From assembly GCA_015478945.1 (NCBI GenBank), contig JABUQX010103311.1:1-30433 (forward strand): DNA of 30,433 bases, given 5' to 3'. Source of the stretch: Trachelipus rathkii. Taxonomy: Eukaryota; Arthropoda; Malacostraca; Isopoda; Trachelipodidae. Shown one piece after another: positions 1 to 8,403 of the stretch; position 1 is the stretch's first letter; every line of letters begins with the position of its first letter. Both the position numbers and the translations under genes were made by a program. The notes below the pieces were generated by a model. The model was not told the DNA's origin. It saw only the letters and a program-made list of their open reading frames with translations, and did no database searches.

Positions 1-1
1 G

Positions 2-3000
2 AAAAAGTTTATTTCGTTGGAAGGATCACGAATAACGTACAACCTCGAAAAAGACTTTTGCGAATGGATGAACGTGCACGTATACGCCGTCTTTAGACCC
101 GGGGACAAAATAACGTTCGATGAAAAACAATACGGCGTTTATTACCGAACTTTGAATAAAAAAGGAAAAAATTACGGAGAACCTATAGGGAATGTATCCG
201 GTATTATAAAAGCTTTCGAAGAAGCGGCGGTAGCGGCGGCGATCGATCAACAACAGCGAAACGCGCGGGGTGACGATAGGATCAAAAAGCTAATTCGAGA
301 AATTTTAGCGAACAAAATAGTTCAACGCGCGTTCTCCGACAAATACCAAATTGAGAATTTCGGAGCGGAAGAAGAGAATAACAATAGCGACGTTTTACTA
401 AAATACGTTGACGATATAACAAATCACGTATTAAAAGAATTTAACCCAAAAAACAAAAACGTTATGAAAATTTTGCGAAAACTTTACGAGCTAAATTCTG
501 TTGCGGCAGCGACGAAGGCGGCGGCATCGGCGGCGATCGATCGAAAACGGAAAAACGCTCGGGATATCGAGAGGTTCAAAAACCTAATTCGAGAAATTCT
601 AGATAACTCGATAGTTCAACTCGCGCTCTTCGACAAATACCAAATCGATAATTTCGAAGAAGAAAAAGCGAATGACGTTTTATTAAAATACGTTGACGAT
701 ATAACAGAGCACGTGTTAAAAACACACAACCCAAAAAACGAAAACGTTACGAAAATTTTGCAAAGCCTTTACGAGTTAAATTCGCACCATAGAAACTTCC
801 TGTCCTTTATTTTCGCCGAAAAGGAACCCGTTAAGAAGGCGCAGGTAAACATGCGAAATAAGAGACTAATAACGAATATTCTAGACACGCCCAATATAAT
901 ATTGGAAAGAAGATCCAGTAAAAGATACTGCGTATCACCAACCTTACTGGTAATGAATGTAGAAAACGAAACGGGTGATTTGGACCCTGTGGACGATGAC
1001 GAAGTTATGCTTGAAAATCCTCAGCAGCAGCAGCAGTCAATGGAAGATATTTTGCCCGAAATACAAAATAACGACGATATCGCTAACAGATCTCTTTCGA
1101 CCGCAGCAGCAGCAGTCCTAGTAACGCCGCCACTTCAGTCTGAAATTCACCGCCCTCGTCCGAATCGGCCACACACGTTCTCGGCTACGCGCTCAGCTTC
1201 AGCGGAAGGTCCCCAGGAATTAAAAAAGCCCTACGAATCACCTTCCAATAAAAAGGAAAAAAACAAAAAAAGGTTGGACATTTCTAATTTTGAAAAGCCT
1301 AAAACCGAGGAAACGAAGGTAAATGTCCAAGCGATTAGAGAAAATATGGAAATAAGCGAAATGAAAGAATCGACCCCGATTTCGATGGAAATTCCATTAA
1401 GAGAAGAATTTTCGTTTTCGTCGACGGAGCACCAGTCTAAAGTCTCGGTAAAACGAAGACCTAGTTTCGAAATCGAAAGCGGGAATAAAAAAAAAACGAC
1501 GCTCGAAAGCGGATTAAAAGAAGATCCAGCAATAGATAATTTAGACAGGGAAAGAGAATCTAAACAACTACGAGGTACGATCCTCGATTCAAACCTCGTA
1601 ACGAAGCAAAACGAAGAAAACAATTCGGTTGAAATTACGAAAAACGAAGAAAAAAAAATTGATGAAAGTCACACGCCATTGAAGATTTTAAATTCACCAA
1701 CGGTTGAAGAATTCGACGAAGAGCACGATGGTGGGGGTGGCGATAATGCAAATGACGCTTCGGAGTCTCGCGAAGGTAACCGCCCCGCGAATCTCCCTTC
1801 GACGATAGTCGGGTTTGAAAAAGGAAATAATCCATATGGAAAAAGCGATACCGAAGAAGAAAAAGACGAAGAAGAAGGAAAAAGTAAAGCGACGATAGGG
1901 AGTGGTGATCAGTTTGAAGGAATCCCCTACATTATCAAATCACTAGAGCCAAATGGAGGGAAATTGGACAGCGATTCAAACACGACGAAGTACGTTGATT
2001 TAAAAGGCGATAGCGATAATGGTGCCGACGGTGCTGTAAATGACGCTTCGGAGCCTCGCGAGCGTAACTATCAGGTTGCGAATTTCCATTCGACCTTAGT
2101 CGGGCTTGAAAGACGAGACCTATCGAATGATGCGAAAAGCGATGATGGAGAAGAAGAAGTGAAAATTAAACCAACAACATGGAGGGGTGATCAGTTTGGG
2201 GAGATCGACGATACCACCAATGATGAAGAAAAATCGCTAGAGCCAAAAGGATGGACGTCGAATCTCGATGGAGAAACGATAAAGAGTATCGAATTAAGAG
2301 AAGGGGAATATATAGAGGAGACGAAAACGGTTCAGACGCTTCATGGAGCAAAAATAAATCTTAAAGAAAATACTTTTCCTAATCCCACGACTAATATTTT
2401 TCTATCGACGACTAATATTTCAGCTCAAAGGACGCAAAACTTTCAATTAAAGGTAAACAGCAACAACGAACGAGATATGACGAATGTTTTTAACGCGCAA
2501 CAAAGCGAAAATCTTTTCCGTAACGGTGATTTAGCGACAGATTCCAAGGAAGAGATTTCGAAATATTTATACTTCGAAGTCATACCCGTCATTCGCAGCC
2601 AAATTAAAGATGAGATGGACAGAATTCGAAGCGATTTCGAAAAGGTGAAAACTTTGGAGGCTCACGAGTTGCGTAAGTGGCTCGATGGTATCGAACGATC
2701 GATTTCAGAAAAAATAAAAGAGAATAGTTCGATCGGGGTTCAGGGCGTATCCGATGAAGAGAAAGAAGAGTTGGTCGAAAAATTAAGAAAAGAACTTATG
2801 GAAAGCGTAAATAACATTAGGGAGGAATTTGAGGAGATGCTACATTTGAAAGATAGGGTGGCGGAAATAGAAAAAAAAAGAGAAGCTGAAAGTCAACAAT
2901 CAAAAGAATTAGGGGAAAAATCGCGAATGCCGACGATATGCGAGGAAAAATTCGTACATAAAGAGGAATTCCAAAAAAGCTTTTCTAATATAGAAAACGA

Positions 3001-5092
3001 ACGTATAAACACCAAACGACAAATCAAAGAATTGGAGAAAAAGTTGGAGAGCATCTCGCAAACGGAAGGCGCGATACGAGCATCCCACGAAACGCAAGTC
3101 TGTCGAGACCGAGAACTTTTAGATAGAAATAATAACCTAAAAATCGAGTTAGATGCGACCAATCAAAGGATCAACTTTTTAGAAAACGCTTTAACGGACA
3201 CGAGAAATATCATAGAATACGTAACGGCCGATACCGAGAGCGCGAAGGCTATAATCGAAGAAGAAATGAATCGTTTGATGGAGCAAGCGAATAATCAGAC
3301 TGACACTTTGATGATCGCCACGTCGGAAGGACTCGGAAGGTTGGAACAAAAAATAAATTCCCATAAATCTCCCCTTATCGCCCTCGGGAATGAAGGACAA
3401 TCTTCCTCGTCCAGTAGCAGCAGCACTACCCTCAAAGACGAAAAGATCATCGACGACGAAAGCGATGACGAGAGAGGGATGGAGTGTGACGACGAAAGTT
3501 GTAAAGTAAACGAAACTGGCGATAAAGCTACAAAACCCGAAAAATCGGGTTTGCGCCGTAAAAGCGAAATGAAATTCGAGTCCTCGACGGATCCTAATAG
3601 CGCGAAAAAGCCCAATCGCGCTATGGTTCGTAGAAATTTTAACTCGAATTTCGATACACTGATTAGCTTTTTAAAGGAAGGAAAGTTAGCCCAATTTCTG
3701 ACCGAAAGCAAATTTGACGCGTTTCTCAGCGATATCGAAAAGATTTTACTGCAATTTTCAAATTTTTTATTCGGCGTCGAAAACAACGGGTCTTATTATC
3801 ACCACCGCCAAGACCACCACCACTCGTCCCAATCTTTCGCTTCTTTCAATAGTTTAATTCAATTGATCGCGGTGGTAGATTTTTACATACTGACTCAGTT
3901 TCTCGAGCGCGTAAAAAAACTCGAAACAGAAAAAGACGCTAGCGAATACGAGCGTCGATTAACGGGAGTATTATTTTCGTCCGTTAAGGAGATCGTTTTC
4001 CACGCCGACCAGTTGGATAAAAACGGTAAAATTTTAGAACTGATATCTTATTTCGTGAATAGAAAGCGACGCCATGGAGAGTGGAGCGACGTTGACGGAA
4101 ATAAATTAAATATCCTCTCTTCCCTCATCTACGGATATTTAGTTAGAATAATGGGAACGTATTTAATATGCGTGAAATGTCGATTGAAGGTAATGGAAAA
4201 TTTTTTAATTAAAAGCGGAGATCGTAACGGTCTTTGTTTTTCGATCGATAATCTAATCTCCGTAAACGTATCCAACGGATCGAATCGCTTCGACGGCTCG
4301 AATCTATCGAAAGTCGTCGGAGTCATAAAATCTACGGCCGAAAGCGTCGAAATTTTTATCGTGGATCTTTTTAAAACGATCAAATACGGTCGTTTCGAGA
4401 ACGATGAATTCGACCATTTCGAAAGTATAGAAAATTACTTCACGGTAAAAGAATTGAGAAAAATCGACGTCTTTTTCATGTATAAAATATACGACAGGAG
4501 CGAGATCAAAGCGACCGCAAAAGAAAGGTTCGGCAGGATTAAAAATTCAGATGCGATTAAGGAATATAAAAAAAATTTAAATTCGGCTTTCTTCCCCAGC
4601 GTTAGGAAAGAAAAGCTGGAACCTCTCGTCGGGAACGCTTCCGCGCGCGCGATTGCCGATATCGACGGGCGAAGGCGTATAACGACGACGACGGCGACAG
4701 CGACGATTTCTAAGTATTTGCTTCTCAAAAATTTATCTGTCGTTTACAGGGACGGGCGTCCAGATTTTTATTTTACGTCGGACAAGGACGAGAACGATCG
4801 AAGAGGAGAACATTCCAGTGCGAGTACCGATAATAAAAAAGGTCATAATGTCGATAATTTCTTATTCCGAATGAGTAGGATCGAGGTTTTACCCGGTGAT
4901 GAAGTAAACTGCAGGGAATACGTCATTCGTTGTTTATCGACCGGACGGAACAGTCGGGTCGACGATCTTTCACCGAACGAGGCTTCATTTTTGCATCCAG
5001 CGTATTACGCAAACTCGATTGGGCATAAATTACCAGTTCCGTATAAAATAAGCTACCTAGCGAGAGGGGTGAATATTTACAATGAAGTGTGA
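2..5092 (+). CDS. ORF1: large coiled-coil protein, 5'-truncated, function unknown
   Basis: One uninterrupted frame runs from the window edge to a TGA at 5090-5092. The first usable start is a TTG at 17, with no stop before it, so the true start is probably outside the window. Numbering from 17: residues 1-70 form a small aromatic-rich domain; 70-256 are two tandem 90-residue units; about 260-850 are low-complexity Glu/Lys/Ser sequence with a second tandem repeat; about 850-1115 are heptad-like Glu/Lys/Leu sequence expected to form coiled coil; a serine tract lies near 1130. About 1200-1691 is a more ordered domain with a His-rich patch near 1260-1271. There is no signal peptide or clear membrane segment. 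Size and composition suit a virion scaffold or nucleocapsid protein of a large DNA virus, but I do not recognise the family. A partly corrupted copy lies inverted at 26,430-30,433. The frame is certain; the function is not. Confidence 0.85.
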   Translation, partial: KKFISLEGSRITYNLEKDFCEWMNVHVYAVFRPGDKITFDEKQYGVYYRTLNKKGKNYGEPIGNVSGIIKAFEEAAVAAAIDQQQRNARGDDRIKKLIREILANKIVQRAFSDKYQIENFGAEEENNNSDVLLKYVDDITNHVLKEFNPKNKNVMKILRKLYELNSVAAATKAAASAAIDRKRKNARDIERFKNLIREILDNSIVQLALFDKYQIDNFEEEKANDVLLKYVDDITEHVLKTHNPKNENVTKILQSLYELNSHHRNFLSFIFAEKEPVKKAQVNMRNKRLITNILDTPNIILERRSSKRYCVSPTLLVMNVENETGDLDPVDDDEVMLENPQQQQQSMEDILPEIQNNDDIANRSLSTAAAAVLVTPPLQSEIHRPRPNRPHTFSATRSASAEGPQELKKPYESPSNKKEKNKKRLDISNFEKPKTEETKVNVQAIRENMEISEMKESTPISMEIPLREEFSFSSTEHQSKVSVKRRPSFEIESGNKKKTTLESGLKEDPAIDNLDRERESKQLRGTILDSNLVTKQNEENNSVEITKNEEKKIDESHTPLKILNSPTVEEFDEEHDGGGGDNANDASESREGNRPANLPSTIVGFEKGNNPYGKSDTEEEKDEEEGKSKATIGSGDQFEGIPYIIKSLEPNGGKLDSDSNTTKYVDLKGDSDNGADGAVNDASEPRERNYQVANFHSTLVGLERRDLSNDAKSDDGEEEVKIKPTTWRGDQFGEIDDTTNDEEKSLEPKGWTSNLDGETIKSIELREGEYIEETKTVQTLHGAKINLKENTFPNPTTNIFLSTTNISAQRTQNFQLKVNSNNERDMTNVFNAQQSENLFRNGDLATDSKEEISKYLYFEVIPVIRSQIKDEMDRIRSDFEKVKTLEAHELRKWLDGIERSISEKIKENSSIGVQGVSDEEKEELVEKLRKELMESVNNIREEFEEMLHLKDRVAEIEKKREAESQQSKELGEKSRMPTICEEKFVHKEEFQKSFSNIENERINTKRQIKELEKKLESISQTEGAIRASHETQVCRDRELLDRNNNLKIELDATNQRINFLENALTDTRNIIEYVTADTESAKAIIEEEMNRLMEQANNQTDTLMIATSEGLGRLEQKINSHKSPLIALGNEGQSSSSSSSSTTLKDEKIIDDESDDERGMECDDESCKVNETGDKATKPEKSGLRRKSEMKFESSTDPNSAKKPNRAMVRRNFNSNFDTLISFLKEGKLAQFLTESKFDAFLSDIEKILLQFSNFLFGVENNGSYYHHRQDHHHSSQSFASFNSLIQLIAVVDFYILTQFLERVKKLETEKDASEYERRLTGVLFSSVKEIVFHADQLDKNGKILELISYFVNRKRRHGEWSDVDGNKLNILSSLIYGYLVRIMGTYLICVKCRLKVMENFLIKSGDRNGLCFSIDNLISVNVSNGSNRFDGSNLSKVVGVIKSTAESVEIFIVDLFKTIKYGRFENDEFDHFESIENYFTVKELRKIDVFFMYKIYDRSEIKATAKERFGRIKNSDAIKEYKKNLNSAFFPSVRKEKLEPLVGNASARAIADIDGRRRITTTTATATISKYLLLKNLSVVYRDGRPDFYFTSDKDENDRRGEHSSASTDNKKGHNVDNFLFRMSRIEVLPGDEVNCREYVIRCLSTGRNSRVDDLSPNEASFLHPAYYANSIGHKLPVPYKISYLARGVNIYNEV
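224..784 (+). repeat. Two tandem ~90-codon units in the ORF1 N-terminus
   Basis: Unit 1 is 224-499 and unit 2 is 518-784. Both begin with an Ala-rich run followed by AAID, then share LIREIL, DKYQI, VLLKYVDDIT, VLK, NPKN and YELNS in the same order. They differ at many codons and by a few residues in length (92 against 89 codons), so the duplication is not recent. Each unit looks mainly helical. The spacer between them encodes a short Ala/Thr linker. Confidence 0.9.
1751..2320 (+). repeat. Second tandem repeat in ORF1, 288-bp period
   Basis: The unit starting at 1751 and the unit starting at 2039 (exactly 96 codons later) share NDASE, a Pro/Arg-Glu-Arg segment, STxVG, a Lys-Ser-Asp acidic run, GDQF and SLEP in the same order. 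The match is looser towards the 3' end, near 2,300. The sequence is acidic and probably disordered. It is unrelated to the 224-784 units, so two independent internal duplications shaped this protein. Confidence 0.75.
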
Positions 5093-5463
5093 GTGAAACA
5101 ACTATTTTTTCAGCATTTTATTTTATTTTTTAAGTTGTAATAAATTTCAGTCGATTAGTTATTTTAATAAAAAAATCGAACGATACGACCTGGTTGGTAT
5201 TACACCGGCGGTCCCACATAAAATCGGCTAGGTGGGTGAAGAGAAGCGTGAACATATTTGCGAAAGAAGAATTATTATTATTTTTTACGAATTAAATACT
5301 AATTTATTAGAAAATTACTTATTTTTTAATTTTAGCTATCTATTAATTGTAGTTTTTAATTAAAACAAAGAAATATAAACGAAAACAGGAAACATCTACA
5401 AATAAATAATTATTTAAGCGAAGCTGATTAGAGAAACGCCGATAATTGACCCGACGAGGTGCG
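5093..5463. promoter_or_regulatory. ORF1-ORF2 spacer with polyadenylation signals
   Basis: AATAAA signals at 5139-5144 and 5166-5171 follow the ORF1 stop within 80 bases and fit its 3' end. A GC-richer island at about 5,188-5,235 separates them from a long AT-rich stretch (5,260-5,430), which probably holds the ORF2 promoter, although no single TATA element stands out. The spacer is the same length (371 bases) in the right arm at 26,059-26,429, and I saw no difference on reading both. Confidence 0.55.
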
Positions 5464-7062
5464 ATGGATTCCTTCGTCGACAGTGCCGCGACTGGTTGTG
5501 ACTCATTTTCTAATGAAATTCCCGACTTCTTTCGCGAATTAATAGATGACGACGGTGATGAAAATACGTCGAATAACGAGAGTGTTTCCGGGAGTGGGTA
5601 TAACAACCGCTCCGACAATTACAGCTTCACCACCCCTTCTTTAGATTTCTTTTATAACGATTCCATCAATACTCCTCCGCACATTCAAAATTTTCAAGAA
5701 AGCGGATTTAACTTAGAGGAAAAGGATTTTAATTCTCTTTCCTCGAAAACTGAAAATGAACACCGTCGAAAGGGCGGTGATGGAGAGTCAGACCCCGATA
5801 TAACTCGGGAAGCCTCGGGTTTACCCCCCCAGTCCGAGGAGGAACGGGTCTTGAACGACGTACGAGACCGAGACTTTATTAAAAATAATAACGGGACTGT
5901 AATCGATAAAGACCGAGTGTTTAACCTATTAAACGAAGTAATGAATTTATTGACCGGTATTATTAACACAAAAACCAGTTTTAACGCGAGAGATTATTCT
6001 AATTTTCAACCGATCATCAACCGATCTTTCGCGAACATCAAGCCGTCAAAAAACACCACGACGGGCACGAAGAAAGGCGTCGGCGAGAATCTTTGCGAAA
6101 ACCTCATTCAGTTTTTGAGCCGAAATATAAAATGCGAAAAGAAAGACGACGACGATGGCCGGGGTGGCGGCGGTAGCGAGAAAAACGTTGGCGCCGACGG
6201 GGGCGGCAGCATTTTAAAAAGAAAAAGAGGCAGAGCGAAAAAGAAGACGACAACGAACAAAAGGGTCCGAATAGAAACGGAGGACGACGACCACGGACCG
6301 CCGTCTATGGTTGCGGAAGAAGATCAAGAAGAAGAAGACGACGACGGGAAAAAGGAAACGAAAGAAAGCGAAGGAGGAAACGAATCGCCTACCACTTCGG
6401 GAGAGAAAGACGACGACAAAAATTACCTAAAACTTTTTTATTCCATTATGAACAGCGAGGACGATAAAAAAAATTTGCGATCCTTTATCGACAAAATCGA
6501 GGATAGGTGTAATCAGAAAACGAAAGATCTGATCAAAATTTTGAACGAGTACGAGGGGGCTAAAAAGTCTTCGGGAGGAAATGGTAACGCCGATAAAAAG
6601 AGTTTCCTAGAGAGATTATTGAACAACGAGAAAGAAGAACACGACGGGGACGGCGACGGCGACAGAGAAAAAGGTAAGCGCAATAATTTCGAGTTTCCGG
6701 TTTCGAGCGCGGGCGTTTCGAGTACGCAGAGACTCTACCAGGTCGTTTCCCTGCTCGGGAAATTGAAAAGAGGCGTCAAGGACTTGAAAACTACCACAAC
6801 CGTAATTAAAACGGTGACGAACAAAATTTCTATAGATGACGTTGTACCGTTCTTCGTTTTTTTATATTCTTTCAATTTTTGCATCTCCGAACACCTCAAA
6901 TTCCTAGGAGACATTTTTGGCTGGGACGCGTTCCGTCGAGAAATCGTGGGTTCCGGTGGTTTGAATATGGACGACATTCTCAAGATATCGTATATGTCGT
7001 CGGAAATGATGTCTAAAAACTACCACAACGAAATCGCGTCGATATCCTCCAAGCCCGAATAA
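5464..7062 (+). CDS. ORF2: acidic/basic low-complexity protein with ordered C-terminus, function unknown
   Basis: 532 residues from an ATG at 5464; the frame is open to a TTG at 5446, but the ATG is the more likely start. The N-terminal third is Asp/Asn/Ser-rich. Residues 150-230 are more ordered (NLLNEVMNLL region). A basic patch at about 250-268 (KRKRGRAKKK, then KRVR) looks like a nuclear localisation signal. Long Asp/Glu runs follow. The last 100 residues form the best-ordered domain, with a hydrophobic aromatic segment near 459-478 ahead of a Trp and a helical tail. The TAA stop overlaps an AATAAA. Protein family not recognised; a nuclear, DNA- or histone-interacting role is inference from composition only. 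A second copy at 24,447-26,058 differs by a few substitutions, one extra codon and a frame-breaking 10-bp duplication. Confidence 0.85.
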   Translation: MDSFVDSAATGCDSFSNEIPDFFRELIDDDGDENTSNNESVSGSGYNNRSDNYSFTTPSLDFFYNDSINTPPHIQNFQESGFNLEEKDFNSLSSKTENEHRRKGGDGESDPDITREASGLPPQSEEERVLNDVRDRDFIKNNNGTVIDKDRVFNLLNEVMNLLTGIINTKTSFNARDYSNFQPIINRSFANIKPSKNTTTGTKKGVGENLCENLIQFLSRNIKCEKKDDDDGRGGGGSEKNVGADGGGSILKRKRGRAKKKTTTNKRVRIETEDDDHGPPSMVAEEDQEEEDDDGKKETKESEGGNESPTTSGEKDDDKNYLKLFYSIMNSEDDKKNLRSFIDKIEDRCNQKTKDLIKILNEYEGAKKSSGGNGNADKKSFLERLLNNEKEEHDGDGDGDREKGKRNNFEFPVSSAGVSSTQRLYQVVSLLGKLKRGVKDLKTTTTVIKTVTNKISIDDVVPFFVFLYSFNFCISEHLKFLGDIFGWDAFRREIVGSGGLNMDDILKISYMSSEMMSKNYHNEIASISSKPE

Positions 7063-7167
7063 AACGCGAATAATAAATAAATTTTTTTTCGTTATATTTT
7101 TATTATTTTTTGCCTACGTACGCGAACTCTTTATACTTATAAATTACAACGACGCGGCGGAAAAAAG
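7063..7167 (+). promoter_or_regulatory. ORF2-ORF3 spacer, probable ORF2 3' end and ORF3 promoter
   Basis: An AATAAA overlaps the ORF2 stop and another AATAAATAAA run follows it. A TATA-like stretch (tttatacttataaa) lies 24-38 bases upstream of the ORF3 ATG. The 105-base spacer has the same length and, as read, the same sequence at 24,342-24,446. Confidence 0.5.
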
Positions 7168-8313
7168 ATGAGAACTCCTAAACGCGATGACGAAATTAAA
7201 GCATCGACCTCCTCCGGCGTAGGTAAGACGAATTTTCCGAATAAAAGTGGGAAAGTAAATAAAGGAAAGAAGGAAAACTCCGAAATCGCAACGACTTCTG
7301 GCGTAGCTTCGACGAACGCGAATGGAATAGGAAGAGGGAAAGGGATTGGTAAAAAAAATGTAACTAAAGAGCGTAAGAAAAACCCTCCCAAAAATAGTAA
7401 GCCGGTTAAGAAGAAACGAGAAGTAAAGAAAACCAAACGAGTCACCAAAGCTAAGAAAAAACGAGCGCCCCCAAAAAATAAACGCGTTAAAGAAAAAGTG
7501 CCAGGCTCCGAAGGCGACGAAACCCCACCGGAGGCGGCTTCGCGTAAAAAGGCTGCGGAAAAAAGAAAGGAGCTTAATAAAAGTAACACAAAAGTCGTTA
7601 AAAATAAAGAAAAGAAAGAGAAGAAAGCCCATGAAAACGGTGAGAAATTGGAGATAAAGAAAGCTCCGATGAAGAGGTTCGTGAAGGAGACGCTTAGTCG
7701 TACGTTCCCCGACGTCGTGAGGATAGACGATGACGCTCTTCAAAAAATCCGGGAATCGTCGGAAGACTACTTGATTAAAATGCTACGTAAAGGCGAAAGA
7801 GTTACCGGATCTTGTAAAAAGGTAACCGTCAATGACCTCACCTTAGACGTGACCCAAGACCTACTTTATAAAAATAATTTCAGGATAAATGATCATGCGG
7901 TCGAAGGCGTTTGTAATTCGCCTACCGCCTCCACCTCCAAATCCGGCGGTAGAGGCGGTAATTCAACGTCACCCGCGAAGAAAAGAAAAATTTCTTCGGC
8001 GGCGACGGCTGTTCCTTCTTCTTCTTCCACCGAGCCGACTCTCCCACCAACACCCGTTAACTTATCCGCGGCGCCTTCGCCCCCATCGCGAGTGCCAACC
8101 CCCGTTACCTTGATGCCGACGTCTCCACTCGCCGAGCGAGTACCATTACCCTTTAACGACAATAGTCCTGTAACTCTGGCCACACCTCAACCGATCAGAG
8201 TTCAGACCCCGGATATCTCGAAGCTATATTCCCCCGATTACAGTCAATATCATCCTTCGCCCAGCGAAAGCGACAACGTTTATCGAGATGTGCTTGACGC
8301 GCAGGGAATTTAA
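7168..8313 (+). CDS. ORF3: histone-fold protein with lysine-rich N-terminal tail
   Basis: 381 residues from an ATG at 7168. Residues 1-165 are a Lys/Arg-rich tail with many KK/KR pairs, resembling linker-histone tails. Residues about 166-236 fit a histone fold: helix 1 begins at PMKRFVKETL, loop 1 reads DVVRIDD, long helix 2 starts at ALQKIRES and runs through EDYLIKML, loop 2 reads KKVTVND, and helix 3 follows with LTLDVTQDLL. This order matches histone H3 and archaeal histones, including the VR-x-DDA and K-x-VT-x-x-D positions. Residues 250-381 are Pro/Ser/Thr-rich with an AKKRK nuclear-signal-like patch. Role inferred: compaction of viral DNA, or manipulation of host chromatin. It sits between ORF2 and ORF4 on the same strand. 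The copy at 23,251-24,341 is broken inside helix 1. Confidence 0.85.
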   Translation: MRTPKRDDEIKASTSSGVGKTNFPNKSGKVNKGKKENSEIATTSGVASTNANGIGRGKGIGKKNVTKERKKNPPKNSKPVKKKREVKKTKRVTKAKKKRAPPKNKRVKEKVPGSEGDETPPEAASRKKAAEKRKELNKSNTKVVKNKEKKEKKAHENGEKLEIKKAPMKRFVKETLSRTFPDVVRIDDDALQKIRESSEDYLIKMLRKGERVTGSCKKVTVNDLTLDVTQDLLYKNNFRINDHAVEGVCNSPTASTSKSGGRGGNSTSPAKKRKISSAATAVPSSSSTEPTLPPTPVNLSAAPSPPSRVPTPVTLMPTSPLAERVPLPFNDNSPVTLATPQPIRVQTPDISKLYSPDYSQYHPSPSESDNVYRDVLDAQGI

Positions 8314-8403
8314 AAACAATGTAAATAATTTAAATATTTTTAATGTTCTTTTTTTAATTAAATAAACCTATCTATCTCATCCTACATTCGTTTTATTTCA
8401 ATT
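8314..8403 (+). promoter_or_regulatory. ORF3-ORF4 spacer with AATAAA
   Basis: 90 AT-rich bases. AATAAA at 8361-8366, about 48 bases past the ORF3 stop, fits the ORF3 transcript end. The ORF4 promoter must lie here or inside the ORF3 3' end. No consensus initiator is evident. Confidence 0.45.

Noticed and set aside
1231..1623. 130-codon - strand frame and other frames opposite ORF1
   Set aside because: They are shadows of a long coding frame with biased codon use; no independent start context or conservation.
5188..5235. GC-richer island in the ORF1-ORF2 spacer as a structured RNA
   Set aside because: Only short complementary runs are visible; there is no convincing stem, and its conservation in the right arm is no better than that of the rest of the spacer.
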